From Candidatus Gottesmanbacteria bacterium RIFCSPHIGHO2_02_FULL_40_13 (lineage in GTDB: Bacteria; Patescibacteriota; Microgenomatia; 2-02-FULL-39-11), in NCBI GenBank assembly GCA_001779235.1, contig MFJN01000047.1, positions 14,494 through 46,611 of the forward strand: a DNA stretch of 32,118 nt. The letters are read 5' to 3'. The translations under genes were made by a program, and so were the position numbers. Below the pieces are notes generated by a model. That model was not told the origin of the DNA. It saw only the letters and a program-made list of their open reading frames with translations, and ran no database searches. Shown here piece by piece: positions 1 through 10,500 of this stretch (its first letter is position 1; the number at the start of each line of letters is the position of its first letter).

Positions 1-2
1 CC

Positions 3-1946
3 GAAACTACACCCGTAGCAGGAATTCCTCCAGAAGAAGAAATAGTTTCACCAGCAGCTCCCGTTCCGGAAGCTGAAGTTATAGCAGAACCTCAAAAACC
101 AGAAGATGTGTTAAGTGAGCTATATTTAAAATTAACTACTCAATTTAATATAGAATTAAAAGACCAAGAAGGACTGGATAAATTTGTTTTAGGATCCTTT
201 GCTAAAAATAGAGAATTTGTAATTGAGAAATTAGTTGAAATTCTTCAATGGAGAAATAAAGATATACCTGTCGAAGAAGTAGAAAAGATAGCCAATCAAT
301 ATTATGATACTGTGAGACAAGTTCAATCCCAAAAGTTACAGGCACAACAAGCAGAATATGCCAATTATGTAACAGAAAGAGCTAAAATAGCTCCTCCTGT
401 GACAAGTGGTCAACCTCACCACGAAATTTTTGCACCTGATGAACCCCCCATTTCACCTTCCAGACTAAGAAGAATGGAGAGTCGGGGTCCGGACGTATTA
501 GATCTGGTGAGAAAAATAGACGCGTCAAGCAGGATTATAGAAAGACAATATTGGAATTATATGGCAGAAACTCTTGTTGATAAAAACCGATTAGCATATC
601 TTGCTCATGTAGCAGATACCATTGCCGGGTCTGCAGGGGATATTGAGGCTGCAGTGCCCCTAATGAGCCAAATTGAAGGCGAACTTAGGTCAGCCGGTTA
701 TAAGCGTTATAAAGAAAGTGTTCAGAACCCTCTAGCCCATGATCCTAATTCATTACTTCCATCTGAAGAAACAATGTTGACGCTTTCAGAAAGAAAAGCA
801 ATTCGTGTTACTGCGGGAGAGATGGTAGGTGTTGAGATAATATTAGGTGTTGCAGGGCTTGATGAAAAAGGACAGACCGATCCGATGGAATTAGTCCATG
901 ATCTTAACACATTTATAGGTATAGAGGCAGGCAAAGTCCAAGCGTTATATAACACAATTAAAACTGGCCAGGGTACCTTAGCGGAAATAGATAATAAAAA
1001 CGCGGAGATACTAGAGGAATTAAGACTAGGTCTGGAAGCCGGTGTAAAACAGAGACTACAATTGGAAGTAAGCATGAAAAAAGAAAGCGCGGCAGCGAAG
1101 CGTGCACTGCGGAAATCTAAACAAGAGGAAATTGCGATGATTGAAAATAAATATACCGGTTTGCCAGATCCAGAGCGAACTTTAGCTGAGAGTACACATA
1201 AATTAACAATTGCTAGGTTGAATAGAGAAATCTTGCTATTAGATCATGATATAAATACTGCTGACGCGGATGTAACTTTCTGGGAAGGAAATCAAGATAC
1301 ACTCAAAAATACGGATAGTGCTATAGTTGAATCAAAGTTGGATGTGGTGACGGCAAATATGGCAGCAGATCGAAAAAGAGAAGAACACAAACTTCTACCG
1401 ATGACGCAAGTCGAAAGGGAAGCATACGCAGATGGCAGGCTGGAAACCGCGCTTAATGAAGGTCAATTAGCGATGAAAGAACTGGAAAAATGGGGAAATC
1501 TGATCGCGAACCGTTCCGGTGTTATTGATCAGGCTGCATCCTTAATCGTTTCTCACCTGACGCAGTTAGACTCTCTAATTGATGATAAAACGAAATTGGA
1601 AAGTAAGAGAGCAGAAAATGAAAATACAAAAGATAAGGGTAGATCAAGCAGAAAAGGTGCATTTACTAGAAAAATAAATGATATTATAGCGAGAATAGAA
1701 GCTTTACAAAAAACAGAGGAAACAGAAATAGCTACAGTTATACCTTCAAGAGAGAGGATATCCGCGGAACCTAAGTCAACAGTAGGTGGAATGTATAGAA
1801 AAGCAGTACTCGGAGGTACGGTAATGATTCCCAACCCGGACGGAAAACTGGAAGGAGTGGTCAAACCCGGATTATATGAACTTGCGGGTTATGCAAGTCT
1901 CAGGATGGAGATAGATGCAAGAGCCAGAGCGTTGCAGGAAAAGTAA
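3..1946 (+). CDS. Large coiled-coil hypothetical protein, N-terminus truncated by window edge
   Basis: The 612-aa ORF starts at an internal GTG (108). The same frame stays open to base 3 and encodes a Pro/Glu/Ala-rich linker (ETTPVAGIPPEEEIVSPAAPVPEAEVIAEPQKPEDV), so the real start lies upstream of the window. Long charged helical segments; no family recognised. Confidence 0.8.
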   Translation, partial: ETTPVAGIPPEEEIVSPAAPVPEAEVIAEPQKPEDVLSELYLKLTTQFNIELKDQEGLDKFVLGSFAKNREFVIEKLVEILQWRNKDIPVEEVEKIANQYYDTVRQVQSQKLQAQQAEYANYVTERAKIAPPVTSGQPHHEIFAPDEPPISPSRLRRMESRGPDVLDLVRKIDASSRIIERQYWNYMAETLVDKNRLAYLAHVADTIAGSAGDIEAAVPLMSQIEGELRSAGYKRYKESVQNPLAHDPNSLLPSEETMLTLSERKAIRVTAGEMVGVEIILGVAGLDEKGQTDPMELVHDLNTFIGIEAGKVQALYNTIKTGQGTLAEIDNKNAEILEELRLGLEAGVKQRLQLEVSMKKESAAAKRALRKSKQEEIAMIENKYTGLPDPERTLAESTHKLTIARLNREILLLDHDINTADADVTFWEGNQDTLKNTDSAIVESKLDVVTANMAADRKREEHKLLPMTQVEREAYADGRLETALNEGQLAMKELEKWGNLIANRSGVIDQAASLIVSHLTQLDSLIDDKTKLESKRAENENTKDKGRSSRKGAFTRKINDIIARIEALQKTEETEIATVIPSRERISAEPKSTVGGMYRKAVLGGTVMIPNPDGKLEGVVKPGLYELAGYASLRMEIDARARALQEK

Positions 1947-2018
1947 ATACTTATTGACAAATTTATTCAAATCGTTTTAATCTTAAATAAGAGGTTAATT
2001 TTTTAATTTAAAATAATT

Positions 2019-4736
2019 ATGGCAGGACCACCAGTAGAAGGACCACCAATAGGACAAGAACCACTAAAGTCACCAGATATCGCTCCAGCAGCGTTAGGAC
2101 TGCCTATTCCTGAAGCTGAGGTACCTGTCACACCAGAAGACGCATTGAAAAATGCATTTACAAAGTTGGGTGCACCGGTTAATTATCTTCTGACAGAAGA
2201 AGATATTATAAATGCACATGCAATTTTTAAAGCTGGGCAAGCAGGAGAAATAAAGGAAGGTCAAGAGGGATATGATAATTATATAGCTTTATTAGATGCG
2301 GGATTTAGATTACCAGAAGAACCACCTGCTGAAGAAGAAGCAGATTTACCTGATTGGCTACAACCTGATTGGTTACGAGATGTTCGTGATGCAGCAGCTC
2401 CACTTGCACCAGGTGAAACACCAGCCCCAGAACGATCCGCCCCCGCTCCGGTTCGCGAAAGCGTTAATGCAGTTACCGCCAGACTCGCTCTTGAGGCAAG
2501 CAGAGGGGCTAGAGGGAGGGTGGGAGAGGTTTATAAGAGAGCTAACGGATTATTAGATGTGCTTGGAAGAAGGGCAAAAGCGATACTAAAAGACAAAACT
2601 CAAAGTGCTCCGGAAAGTGTCGCGATCCAGTACAATAAGGGGGATTTAACTAATCCGGATGTTACTAAAAGATTGGTTGATCAACAAAGAGATAATCGTG
2701 ACGGAGTGACAGGTAGAAAAGACACCCCCGGCTATTTGGATGAACTTGTGGTAAAGGTGGCAGGAGAATTGGAAGGTTTAGAAGAACAAAGAGTAAAACT
2801 GGAAGAGTCAAGAAGAAGTAATGAAGGGGCGATTGGGATTTTACCTATTAATTCAGAGATAGTAGGCCAGACGGAAGAGGGGAATATTCTAATGACACAG
2901 CAGGATGTATATGATCGTGAAATGAAACAATGGAATGCTTTGTCAGAAAAACAGAAGCGTGGTAGAAACGCAGTTCCACAACCAAAACTTGAAGATTTTC
3001 CGGTACATCCTACCGAAACTAAAAGAGGACAAGTACCCAAGTTAAGAGATGCAGATGAATATATTTTCGACCCTGAACAAGCTGATCCGGTCATAAAGGC
3101 TCGAGAGAATTTGGATAAAGCAGTGCAAGCCGAAAGAGATGCAGCTTCAAAATTAAAGCAATTTTGTGAAGAGGAAGGGCTAACTGATCGTAACCGTCCC
3201 GGTTATGCCGCATGGATAGATGTAATGCAGGAAGCAGAATTATCATGTTCTAATACTTCAGCAGAATTGGCTACAAAACTTACCGATGTCAGCTCTGATA
3301 CAGCGGTGAAAAGTAAAATACTTGATTTAGCAAAGAAGATTAATCTCACAGAAGCTGATAAAAAAAGTTTTGATATATCAACTATAGAAGGATTATTTAG
3401 GTATTTTGAAGCCAGAAAATCAGATCCCCGGCTGCAGGGTTATGAACAGGTAACAACGGCTTTAAACTTAGCAGATAAAGCTGTAGAGAACGCAACTAGT
3501 ATTTATCAAGCCAGACAACTCGAAGCCGGAAGGTGGAGTGTGGACTCACAAGGTAGACAAACAGGCGCGGGCTATAAAGAGCTTGTAGAGACGAATCGTC
3601 AGATGGATAGTATTCTGACCACGCTTGGGGATAGCGCTATCATAGACTTATATCTTCAGGAAGCATATCTGCCCACGGCAGAAGAGGGTACGCTGATCGG
3701 TGATGCTCAAAATCAAATTGCTGGTATAAATACAGATATTGCTGCAATTAATGTTGAGCTGAATCGTCTTCAGTCGAAAAAACAAGGTGAGACATCAGAA
3801 GACATATTAGCTTCATATAATCGAGAGATTGAAAAAAATTATCGTCAAAAACAAGATTTAGAAGGACAACAGAGTGAATTATTAGAGTCGATAAGTCAGA
3901 TAATAAATCCAACCGCCAGACTACGCAGCGCAGCGGAGGATATCGGGGAATTAATTCCTTCCAGAGTCAAAAGCAAACTGGCGTTATTAGGATTGTCGAC
4001 AGAAAACATTCCCCAAAGTCTTGAACGGGTCGGGGATGCTGTCACCCAAACTTTGGCTGAACTTCATGCAAGCGGAAAAGTACCTTCAGAGCTTGAGCTA
4101 TACGGCATGGTAATCACTAAATTAAGAGGCGAACCGGCACCTGAAATAGTAGAGACTCCACCTGTTCCGGAGCCTCCACCGGTGCCAGCCAAACCGGGAG
4201 TTCCGCCCGCATCCGGAGGAGAAACTGTACCCACACAAACCCAAGAACAAACGCCAACTGATGAACAACGTCGGGGAGCAGCTCAAGCATTAGCGCAGGA
4301 AGAAGGAGTAAGAGGTAGATTGACTGTAGAGCAAATTATGGACCTTGAAGAAGATTTATATCCAGCTGTTGAAATATTGCATCGACAAAAAACAGTACTT
4401 GCCGAATTAACTCCAGCCTTAAGGAAAGCGCGAGGACTTGAAATACTAGAGGTTATACGAAGAATTAACAATACTCCTGATGCTAAAACTGACAAGAGTA
4501 TTAGACTAGCTGCATACAAACAATTTGGATATAATACAGAAGCTGTTGTTATGATTGAAGCGATGTTAAAACTAGGAAAAGATGTGAAAGAGATCGCGAA
4601 TCATGCTAGCGATTTGTTAGGAAAACTAAGTATATTGAAATACTTACCCGGTTTTATGACATTCTTACCGATACTATTGCAGTTATTCGAAGATAAGTCT
4701 GTTGCTGCATCCGCCCAAGGTGGACAGGAACATTGA
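2019..4736 (+). CDS. Large Pro-rich / coiled-coil hypothetical protein with a C-terminal hydrophobic segment
   Basis: 905-aa uninterrupted ORF; Pro-rich N-terminus and linker (EIVETPPVPEPPPVPAKPGVPP), coiled-coil-like centre, C-terminal hydrophobic stretch ILKYLPGFMTFLPILLQLF. Confidence 0.85.
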   Translation: MAGPPVEGPPIGQEPLKSPDIAPAALGLPIPEAEVPVTPEDALKNAFTKLGAPVNYLLTEEDIINAHAIFKAGQAGEIKEGQEGYDNYIALLDAGFRLPEEPPAEEEADLPDWLQPDWLRDVRDAAAPLAPGETPAPERSAPAPVRESVNAVTARLALEASRGARGRVGEVYKRANGLLDVLGRRAKAILKDKTQSAPESVAIQYNKGDLTNPDVTKRLVDQQRDNRDGVTGRKDTPGYLDELVVKVAGELEGLEEQRVKLEESRRSNEGAIGILPINSEIVGQTEEGNILMTQQDVYDREMKQWNALSEKQKRGRNAVPQPKLEDFPVHPTETKRGQVPKLRDADEYIFDPEQADPVIKARENLDKAVQAERDAASKLKQFCEEEGLTDRNRPGYAAWIDVMQEAELSCSNTSAELATKLTDVSSDTAVKSKILDLAKKINLTEADKKSFDISTIEGLFRYFEARKSDPRLQGYEQVTTALNLADKAVENATSIYQARQLEAGRWSVDSQGRQTGAGYKELVETNRQMDSILTTLGDSAIIDLYLQEAYLPTAEEGTLIGDAQNQIAGINTDIAAINVELNRLQSKKQGETSEDILASYNREIEKNYRQKQDLEGQQSELLESISQIINPTARLRSAAEDIGELIPSRVKSKLALLGLSTENIPQSLERVGDAVTQTLAELHASGKVPSELELYGMVITKLRGEPAPEIVETPPVPEPPPVPAKPGVPPASGGETVPTQTQEQTPTDEQRRGAAQALAQEEGVRGRLTVEQIMDLEEDLYPAVEILHRQKTVLAELTPALRKARGLEILEVIRRINNTPDAKTDKSIRLAAYKQFGYNTEAVVMIEAMLKLGKDVKEIANHASDLLGKLSILKYLPGFMTFLPILLQLFEDKSVAASAQGGQEH

Positions 4737-4762
4737 TAAATACCAGAAGTTTGTAAATATGT

Positions 4763-6010
4763 ATGGATTCAACTTTATTACCACCGCAGAATACAGGACT
4801 TGATTTATCCGGGGCAATGGGAAAATGGGCTCAAGCTCCAGAAAATAGTCCCGGATCTTCTTCTCTTGATTTATCCGGAGTGATGGGTGATTGGGCTATT
4901 GAAACCGTACCACCGAATCCTCCTTTACCTTCTCGAAGAAAAATCACGGCTGAAAAAGCATTAGAGGTCGTGAAGGGGGCAGCATATACCAGTGCGGATT
5001 TCGTGAAAAAAAATGCAGATTTTTTATCTGCTTTTATAGCGGGAGGAGCCGTGAGTTTTGGAGTAGCTGCCGGCCTCCACCGGCCTGATTTGGCAATAAC
5101 TTTTCCTATGTTATATTCTATTATTGGAGAGACAATTCCCAGAGGATTAGTTTGGGTCTATCAAGGGATAGAACACATTGAGAGAAGCAGAGTAGGAAAA
5201 CCATTAATAAGTATAGGAAACCACCGAATAGGAAAAGAATTTACCGCAGAAAAATATAATAAATTGCAAAGCGGTGTAGTTCGCAGAGTTATGAATGGAC
5301 TAACAAGTACGCTCGCCAGTAAAACTTATCATAAAATCATGGCTGGAGTGCTAACTGGCGGGATGACAGGAGCAGTTGTAGGAGGAGCTGTCGAGTTTGC
5401 TCACCAAATACACGCGGCTCAAGCCAACCAGCCGCCTCCAGGAGAAATGAATAGAGATTTTCCGGGAAAAGATGAACCGCCTCCTTCGCGACCGGTTCCG
5501 AGTGGTTTTGATCGCCATGATTTTCCTCCCCCAGATATGAGAGCACCACCAGGAGGAGACGTAAGTCCTCCAGTTGTCGTCACTTCAGAAGTCGCTCAAG
5601 TAACAACTACGCTAACTGATCCGACAGTTCACACATCTGTAGCGGGGGAACTTCTAGGACTGTTTCAGTTTTCCGATAATCATACACCTGAGGCGTTAAA
5701 TTTGGCATCCAAGCTCATTGAGCAGGCAAAAACTGCAGGAGTACTTACCCAGGAGATGGCGCAAAGGATTATAGATTTCGCTGATAACACTTTTCAAACA
5801 ATACATACAGAAAAATTTGGAGATGGTATTTTTAATCTTGAGGCATATAAGGATGGAGCCGGAAATTTTGTACAAGATTTATTAACAAAAGGAAAAATTA
5901 CCCTAGATCAATATAATGCTTTCAGGGCAGTGGATTTCCCGGCAGGGCATCCGGATAAAGTCGCTGCATGGGAGCAATTATTTAATTTATTTTTAGGAAG
6001 CAAAGGTTGA
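4763..6010 (+). CDS. Hypothetical membrane protein with Pro-rich linker and C-terminal helical domain
   Basis: 415-aa ORF; hydrophobic segments FLSAFIAGGAVSFGVAAGL and IMAGVLTGGMTGAVVGGAVEF, Pro-rich linker, duplicated LDLSGxMGxWA motif at the N-terminus. Confidence 0.85.
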   Translation: MDSTLLPPQNTGLDLSGAMGKWAQAPENSPGSSSLDLSGVMGDWAIETVPPNPPLPSRRKITAEKALEVVKGAAYTSADFVKKNADFLSAFIAGGAVSFGVAAGLHRPDLAITFPMLYSIIGETIPRGLVWVYQGIEHIERSRVGKPLISIGNHRIGKEFTAEKYNKLQSGVVRRVMNGLTSTLASKTYHKIMAGVLTGGMTGAVVGGAVEFAHQIHAAQANQPPPGEMNRDFPGKDEPPPSRPVPSGFDRHDFPPPDMRAPPGGDVSPPVVVTSEVAQVTTTLTDPTVHTSVAGELLGLFQFSDNHTPEALNLASKLIEQAKTAGVLTQEMAQRIIDFADNTFQTIHTEKFGDGIFNLEAYKDGAGNFVQDLLTKGKITLDQYNAFRAVDFPAGHPDKVAAWEQLFNLFLGSKG

Positions 6011-6011
6011 T

Positions 6012-6356
6012 ATGGCACAAGACGATTTATATCTGGAATTTATCAAAAAAGTTACTGACGGCAAAAAGCCGGAGGAGATGCAGCAGATCCTTCAGGAACT
6101 GATGAATCTGTCAGGAGCCAACCTCATGTCCGCGATCCTGGAATATCTGGAGATTGAGGATTTTGAAGCTTTGGATGCGATATCCGACGAAAAACTGCGT
6201 GAAGCGGAGCTTGACCGCAGATTCAAGGCCAGAACAGGCGTCACTCTGGATGAATTTTTGGACAGAGTGAAGGACTCAATATCAAAAAACTACCTTTTTC
6301 CTGAACTGGCGCCTATAAATGTTCCCGTCGCATCAGTCCCTCCTCAAAACCCCTGA
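6012..6356 (+). CDS. Small acidic helical hypothetical protein
   Basis: 114-aa ORF starting 2 nt after the previous stop (same operon); acidic/helical composition. Confidence 0.75.
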   Translation: MAQDDLYLEFIKKVTDGKKPEEMQQILQELMNLSGANLMSAILEYLEIEDFEALDAISDEKLREAELDRRFKARTGVTLDEFLDRVKDSISKNYLFPELAPINVPVASVPPQNP

Positions 6357-6375
6357 CTTTCTCCCCTTTTTCTTC

Positions 6376-6409
6376 CTTCCAAATCTTAGCTGCAGCTGGA
6401 TTTTGGAAG
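6376..6409. repeat. Palindromic hairpin with apical CTGCAG, copy 1
   Basis: CTTCCAAATCTTAGCTGCAGCTGGATTTTGGAAG; partner at 6897-6932 has the same layout. Confidence 0.6.
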
Positions 6410-6589
6410 AGAGGTTGATTAAAATAAATATATGGTTTTTAACAGGAAAAATTAACAAAAAGCAGTGCCACCATACACCAAAATCGATTGGGAAAAAGCG
6501 AGTTTTCTTTTCCGGAAAGCTTCAAAAACGCAGAAGGGTAACAGTAAATATCCTCAAGTCAAAGAGATACTCAGAGTGCTTGCTGCTGG

Positions 6590-6715
6590 GGGTATACCCT
6601 TCTTACTCGATTTTGAATCTTTTTCATCAGAAAAATGTTGTTAAATCAGTCTAGAAGGAGCCTGTCTGTACAGGCAGGTTATGCCCGTAGCAGTGTCAAG
6701 TGCGAAGGATTATAT
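6590..6715 (-). repeat. Repeat family B, variant copy (TATACCC-ended element)
   Basis: The reverse complement contains TTCGCACTTGACACTGCTACGGG...CTCCTTCTAGAC and the terminal AAGGGTATACC, matching 31194-31332 except for the central hairpin. Confidence 0.6.
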
Positions 6716-6836
6716 CAGCAGACAGGATCGAAGATGACAGATTATTAACCCGCCTTCGCGGAATCCCGATTAAATCGGGAGTAGAGACATTTTTCCGCTT
6801 CGGCGAGGTTTACGCTCTGACGAAGCGCATTATTCA

Positions 6837-6868
6837 GATTCCCCGACCGTAAGGTCGAGGGAGCTTCA
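6837..6868 (+). repeat. Partial (3'-end) copy of repeat family A
   Basis: ATTCCCCGACCGTAAGGTCGAGGGAGCTTCA resembles the family A end GCCCCGACCGTAAGGTCGGGGAGCGCTTCA. Confidence 0.6.
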
Positions 6869-6896
6869 AGACAGCATTTTGATCTGTTATAAGCGA

Positions 6897-6932
6897 CCTT
6901 CTAAATCTCAGCTGCAGCGAAAATTTAGAAGG
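6897..6932. repeat. Palindromic hairpin with apical CTGCAG, copy 2
   Basis: CCTTCTAAATCTCAGCTGCAGCGAAAATTTAGAAGG; 10-bp perfect arms. Confidence 0.65.
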
Positions 6933-6940
6933 AAGATGAG

Positions 6941-7027
6941 CTATACCCTCCACGTTTGAGAATAGTACGGGATATCAAACGTTTCAGCCGCGTTTGACTG
7001 TGGCGGATAAAACTCCTTCTAGACCGT
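6941..7027 (+). repeat. Repeat family B, second copy
   Basis: TACGGGATATCAAACGTTTCAGCCGCGTTTGACTGTGGCGGATAAAACTCCTTCTAGACC aligns with 31216-31280. Confidence 0.65.
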
Positions 7028-7237
7028 TCCCGATTGAATCATGATTTCGGTAAGAAGGGGATACATCAGCTAATCTTTAAACGATTTCTATCATTTGCAC
7101 CAAATAATCAGGCCGGGCAGTTTAATGCAAATATTGCTAACAAAGTAATTATTAATATAGTTCTATTTTGTAATTATTGGGATTACTTCGTCGCTATCAC
7201 TCCTCGCGATGACAAAGTTTTATTCAAGTGTAAACAG

Positions 7238-7372
7238 TTACCCCAGCACCAGAATGCCCCGGACGTAAGTCCGCGGGATGAATGGTTTTCAAGCGGGCAT
7301 TCGGTGCGGGGTTTCGCGCTCCGAATGACCGAAAGGACTGATGCCCCGACCGTAAGGTCGGGGAGCGCTTCA
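7238..7372 (+). repeat. Repeat family A copy 1 (structured ~134-bp element)
   Basis: TTACCCCAGCACCAGAATGCCCCGGACGTAAGTCCGCGGG...CCCCGACCGTAAGGTCGGGGAGCGCTTCA; identical to copy 5. Confidence 0.95.
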
Positions 7373-7539
7373 CTCACATACCCCTTGTCTGCCGGGCGTA
7401 TTTTCATTATGCTGAAATCAGGGCGCACTCCAAAATAATATATTCCTTTTGGATGCGCCACAAAGGGCCGCAATCCTAAATAATCGTAAACGTTATTTAT
7501 GAGCGAGCCCTTAGCTTAATTTTTTAAGTTTTTATTGCT

Positions 7540-10500
7540 ATGCAAAGCGAATATACTCTACCGTCAGAACTGGAACATTCTTACTCCACCGCAGCGGATG
7601 TTCAACGCAGATTCTCGCAGGTTAACTCACAGGTGAATCGCCTTTTCGAGCTTCGTAAAAAACCCCCAATAGGTGAAATAAGTCTGACCGCAACACGAAG
7701 TATTATTGAATTTATTGGTTTCAGCGCCGACGGACATGATCTTAACTATCCATTAAGTACTCCAGGACAAACAGACCCCCTCAACAAAGCAGTCAACCTT
7801 CTGATGGGATCTTTCGACCATCCTCCGGTACCAAACCCTGATTTCTCTTATGCTAAAGAGATATACCTTCTTCTTCCTAAAGGTGAAAGAATGAAGGATT
7901 CTCAAGAAATATTAATGAACTATGGTCAGATTTGCCGGGAGATAAAGCAAGCAAGTCAATCAGGACCCATACCTAAAGAACTGAAGCAAAGAGCTGCCGT
8001 CTCCTCTCTGCGGGTGATCTCTCTTCTTGGTTCCAAGGAAGAGATTCCAATCGCATTAAAGAATCAGATTGCCCCTGCGGTGGCTAATATCATAAGAAAC
8101 TACCATCTGGGAGAGGAGATAGGTGAGGCGATAGGGATGAAGTTTGAGGGGAAACCTGTACCGGCAGTACCGGCTGTGAAACTACCGGCTCCGCTTTACA
8201 GAAGACCCGCTCCGTCTGAAAGAATACCTGTTCCAGCCGCACCTGCAGTATTGCAGACCATACGACCACCAACATCGCCTGTTTCAGAAACAGTCACTCC
8301 GGTAAATCCATCAACGCTTCCCAAGAGAAAGAAGAGCCTTTCAGATAAAGTAAGCGAATTAATCTACAGACAAAAAATACCAAACGAGATAAAAATCAAA
8401 CAAAGGAAAAGAGGAAAAACCACCACCGTCACCGAGCCAGTGTTTCCGCATTATGTGAAGAAAGATGCCGGTGAAAGGTTAAATCCTTATGAGATGAAAG
8501 AAAGTGAGTTAAAGCTTGGCGAAATTTCCATCATCAGGTTTGATACGCCTGCCTACGGAGGAGCAGAAATAATGGTTGACGCCAGAGGTTCGGGTCTTGA
8601 CTTATCTCCGACGGTGATTGATACGCGGGGACAAAGGGTAAAACTGAAAAGAGTCAGGACGAAAGATGAGAAGGAATCAGGAGCAGGAATTTATGCTATT
8701 TGTATAAGATTTGACAGTTACGGTAGAGCCAAATATTTCGAAGATGACGGAAGGCGTAAATATCATGCCAAAGTAGAGCTGACGTTGACCCCTGACAGCG
8801 GGGGAGTTTTTTATCGGAAATTAAGCTACTTTATAAACAAGCAAATAAATACCGCGGAGCGGACGCTCGAAGCAGACGATCACCTGAGGGAAATTGCGGA
8901 TCTGGATTACGGATTTTGTCAGGAGAGAAACGGTCTCTTATCAAGATTTGCATTCGAAAAAAGACAGGAAGATGAAGCAGTGATGCATCTATTTACAGGC
9001 AATTCGGGGATTGATAATCCTAAAAGAGTGCATCTATTTACGGGACAAGCAGAGATTGATAATCCTGAAAGAAAAAAAGGAAGTCAGGATGCATTATTGA
9101 ATAAAATATTGATTCCCTCACTTCCTCTTGATCCGACCACCTTTGGTATGACTATTCTTACAGATTCAGGAGCGCAGGTGATTGATCCGGTCAATAATTC
9201 GTTTCATCAGATTTTATTTCCCGACGCCGGTAGGAAGGCTGAAGCCCGGGCAAAATTGGCCGGAATTCACCTCAAGAGCGACGAACTGCTTTTTGACATT
9301 CTGGCCGTCAAGGACACGAAAGGACAGTTTTTCTTTTTTGACGGAACCCGCTATCCACCAGAGACAGAAGCAGAGGTAGAAAAATATGTAGAAATATTTG
9401 TGGTCCGTAAAAAAGGCAGTAGCGCTAAAAACGACAGAATATTTATATTTGATCGAAGCTTGGAAGAAAGAGAAAATCCGGCGCCTTTTCAGTCGGGAAT
9501 AAGAGCCAGAAAGTTGAAAGTTGGAGAAAGGTTGGAATTTGAGAATAGAGAAATACTTTTGACTCCTGAAGCGAAAATCGATGTCTCCTTCAATCAGGTT
9601 TTTGAAGTAAGACTTAGTGAAAGGGAAAATGATCCATTAATGAGCATCCATTCGCCGGTCATACCGGGCGATAAGCCTCAGGTTTCTTTTTATAACGCCC
9701 ATCTGACAAGAGGTGAGATTGAGGTTCGAGGTAGGTCTAAACCAATTCAGGAAATGATAACAATAAATCATAATAACCCAGGTGAGGTGTCTTCAGATGT
9801 AGTCGGCGTTTTGAGACCGGAAGTCGAAAGGATTTTATCATTACATCCAGCGCTTCCTCCAGAAATAAGATCTGCCTTGTCCCGAGTCCGAAATCAAAAC
9901 CGGATTTTTGGTTTTGCCACAACGATTGATGAAAAAGGAGAAGTTATACCTGCGAAAATAAGGGGAGAAGTAATTAAAGGAAGGACTTTTATATTCATCC
10001 CTAAATCTGCAGATAATAATTCTAATAATTATCTTGCTCTACAACTAGATTTGCCAAAAGGCGAAACATTTTGTGATTGGAATAAGGCAGTTGCAACATT
10101 ATTAAATCCCAGTCACTCAAGAGTTGTTGATAGAGAACTGGTATTTATTTCCGGTACAGAGGCGGCTCCGGCAAGCTGTCAAATAGTTTTTGATGACAGT
10201 CTTTTTTTAACACCTGTGGTTTTAGCCGGAAAATTACGCGGCCGGGAGGCGATAATAGAGGGAGTTATAGACAGGCAAAAGACGGGTAAATCACTCGATC
10301 TGGTGGATGTAACACACGGAAGAAGACAGGCCATACGTCCGGCTGGAATTGGTCTTCGGGCTATGGACGATGATGTACGCAGGATATTATCCCAACAGGA
10401 TGTATCAAGAGCAAAATTAAGCATGCTGTCCAGATCTCAAGTATATCTTGTAGGAATAAGGCACGGCAGGAGAAACTACGGATTTGTTGATTTGTCTACC

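Noticed and set aside
6319-6654. 111-aa ORF (+) overlapping the end of the 114-aa gene
   Set aside because: Composition is not protein-like and it covers hairpin and family B repeats.
7034-7438. 134-aa ORF (+) in the repeat spacer
   Set aside because: Half of it is family A read-through (LPQHQNAPDVSPRDEWFSSGHSVRGFALRMTERTDAPTVRSG); not a credible gene.
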